A DNA stretch of 5,524 nt from Planctomycetota bacterium (GTDB lineage: Bacteria; Planctomycetota; B129-G9): assembly GCA_003644325.1 (NCBI GenBank), contig QNCA01000126.1, positions 1-5,524 of the forward strand. The letters run 5' to 3'. Positions within the stretch are counted from its first letter, which is position 1, and the number at the start of each line of letters is the position of its first letter. Under the pieces are notes generated by a model, which saw only the letters and a list, made by a program, of their open reading frames with translations, ran no database searches and had not been told where the DNA came from. The position numbers and the translations under genes were made by a program. Of the stretch, positions 5,335 to 5,524 are shown piece by piece.

Positions 5335-5505
5335 ACTCAAGTTGACTGAGTTTTTGTTAACCTCGGTGACTGTCGCCAATTACGGAGCCGTTCCGCCCTT
5401 CTCGGAACGGATCGTAGATTGGTGACTGTCACCGTAAGGTGTTGTGAAACAGCAGATTATAATCAAGCACCCACCATCATCCAGAAAAAGTCAGTCAACT
5501 TGAGT
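5335..5505. mobile_element. Palindromic element C (TIR-1 family), longest copy
   Basis: A 171-base element with the same ends as A and B: CTCAAGTTGACTGAGTTTTT from 5336 and the complement of CTCAAGTTGACTGACTTTTT ending at 5504. Two cores, GGTGACTGTCGCC (5365-5377) and GGTGACTGTCACC (5421-5433), are 56 bases apart, the same spacing as in A. They flank a hairpin: TACG 5381-5384 with CGTA 5413-5416, then CCGTTCCG 5388-5395 with CGGAACGG 5403-5410 over a 7-base loop. GTAAGG and a 51-base tail (5434-5484) follow. It lies six bases from element D. The flanks share only TA (5334-5335 overlaps the end base), so no target duplication is clear. Confidence 0.75.
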
Positions 5506-5524
5506 AAGAAACCGGGCGCCCAAC

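Noticed and set aside
1078..5433. CRISPR array built from the repeated GGTGACNGTCACC sequences
   Set aside because: The repeats are only 13 bases, the intervals are mostly structured stems rather than unique spacers, and the copies lie in scattered gaps with no cas genes.
5449..5463. Perfect TATAAT at 5458-5463 and its complement as a promoter
   Set aside because: The sequence is a palindrome, and neither strand has a plausible -35 box at 16-18 bases.

Overview
The window is about 5.5 kb of moderately GC-rich bacterial chromosome. It holds six recognisable protein genes and a dense set of intergenic palindromic elements. The mix of a type II/IV-like pseudopilin with a C-terminal DG motif, a DUF2752 membrane protein, and McsA/McsB without CtsR suggests a Gram-negative-type lineage near the PVC or Planctomycetes/Lentisphaerae/Hydrogenedentes kind of bacteria. 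That placement is inferred from gene style alone. No rRNA, tRNA, CRISPR array or transposase gene was found.

Layout, left to right. 1-271: no supportable gene. 272-769 (-): a small three-helix DUF2752 membrane protein. 770-1047: its upstream region. 1048-1196: palindromic element A. 1197-1463: a GC-rich leader with two leftward terminator-like hairpins. 1464-1847 (+): a stand-alone CheY-like receiver. It converges on a leftward cluster: queD (3943-3560), mcsA (3479-2997) and mcsB (2985-1939). This cluster is probably one transcript from a near-consensus sigma-70 promoter at 4224-4252. Palindromic element B (4080-4191) and a structured leader lie between that promoter and queD. 4301-4414: a GC-rich structured stretch and a strong intrinsic terminator. 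4444-5136 (-): a pseudopilin. Upstream of it are two palindromic elements of different families, D (5223-5328) and C (5335-5505).

Gene functions. McsB is a protein-arginine kinase and McsA its zinc-finger activator; together they mark proteins for Clp degradation. QueD makes 6-carboxytetrahydropterin for 7-deazaguanine (queuosine) synthesis. Nothing visible links queD to mcsAB functionally beyond likely co-transcription.

The most interesting signal is the set of intergenic elements. A, B and C share a terminal inverted repeat, CTCAAGTTGACTGACTTTTT. D has a different terminal repeat, AAAGGGACAT. A, C and D all contain an inner module made of two copies of the palindrome GGTGACNGTCACC flanking a hairpin. 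In A and C the apical stem differs in sequence but keeps its pairing. B looks like a derivative in which one core replaces core-hairpin-core. No mobilising enzyme is encoded here, so these would be non-autonomous (MITE- or REP/BIME-like) elements. All four lie upstream of genes.
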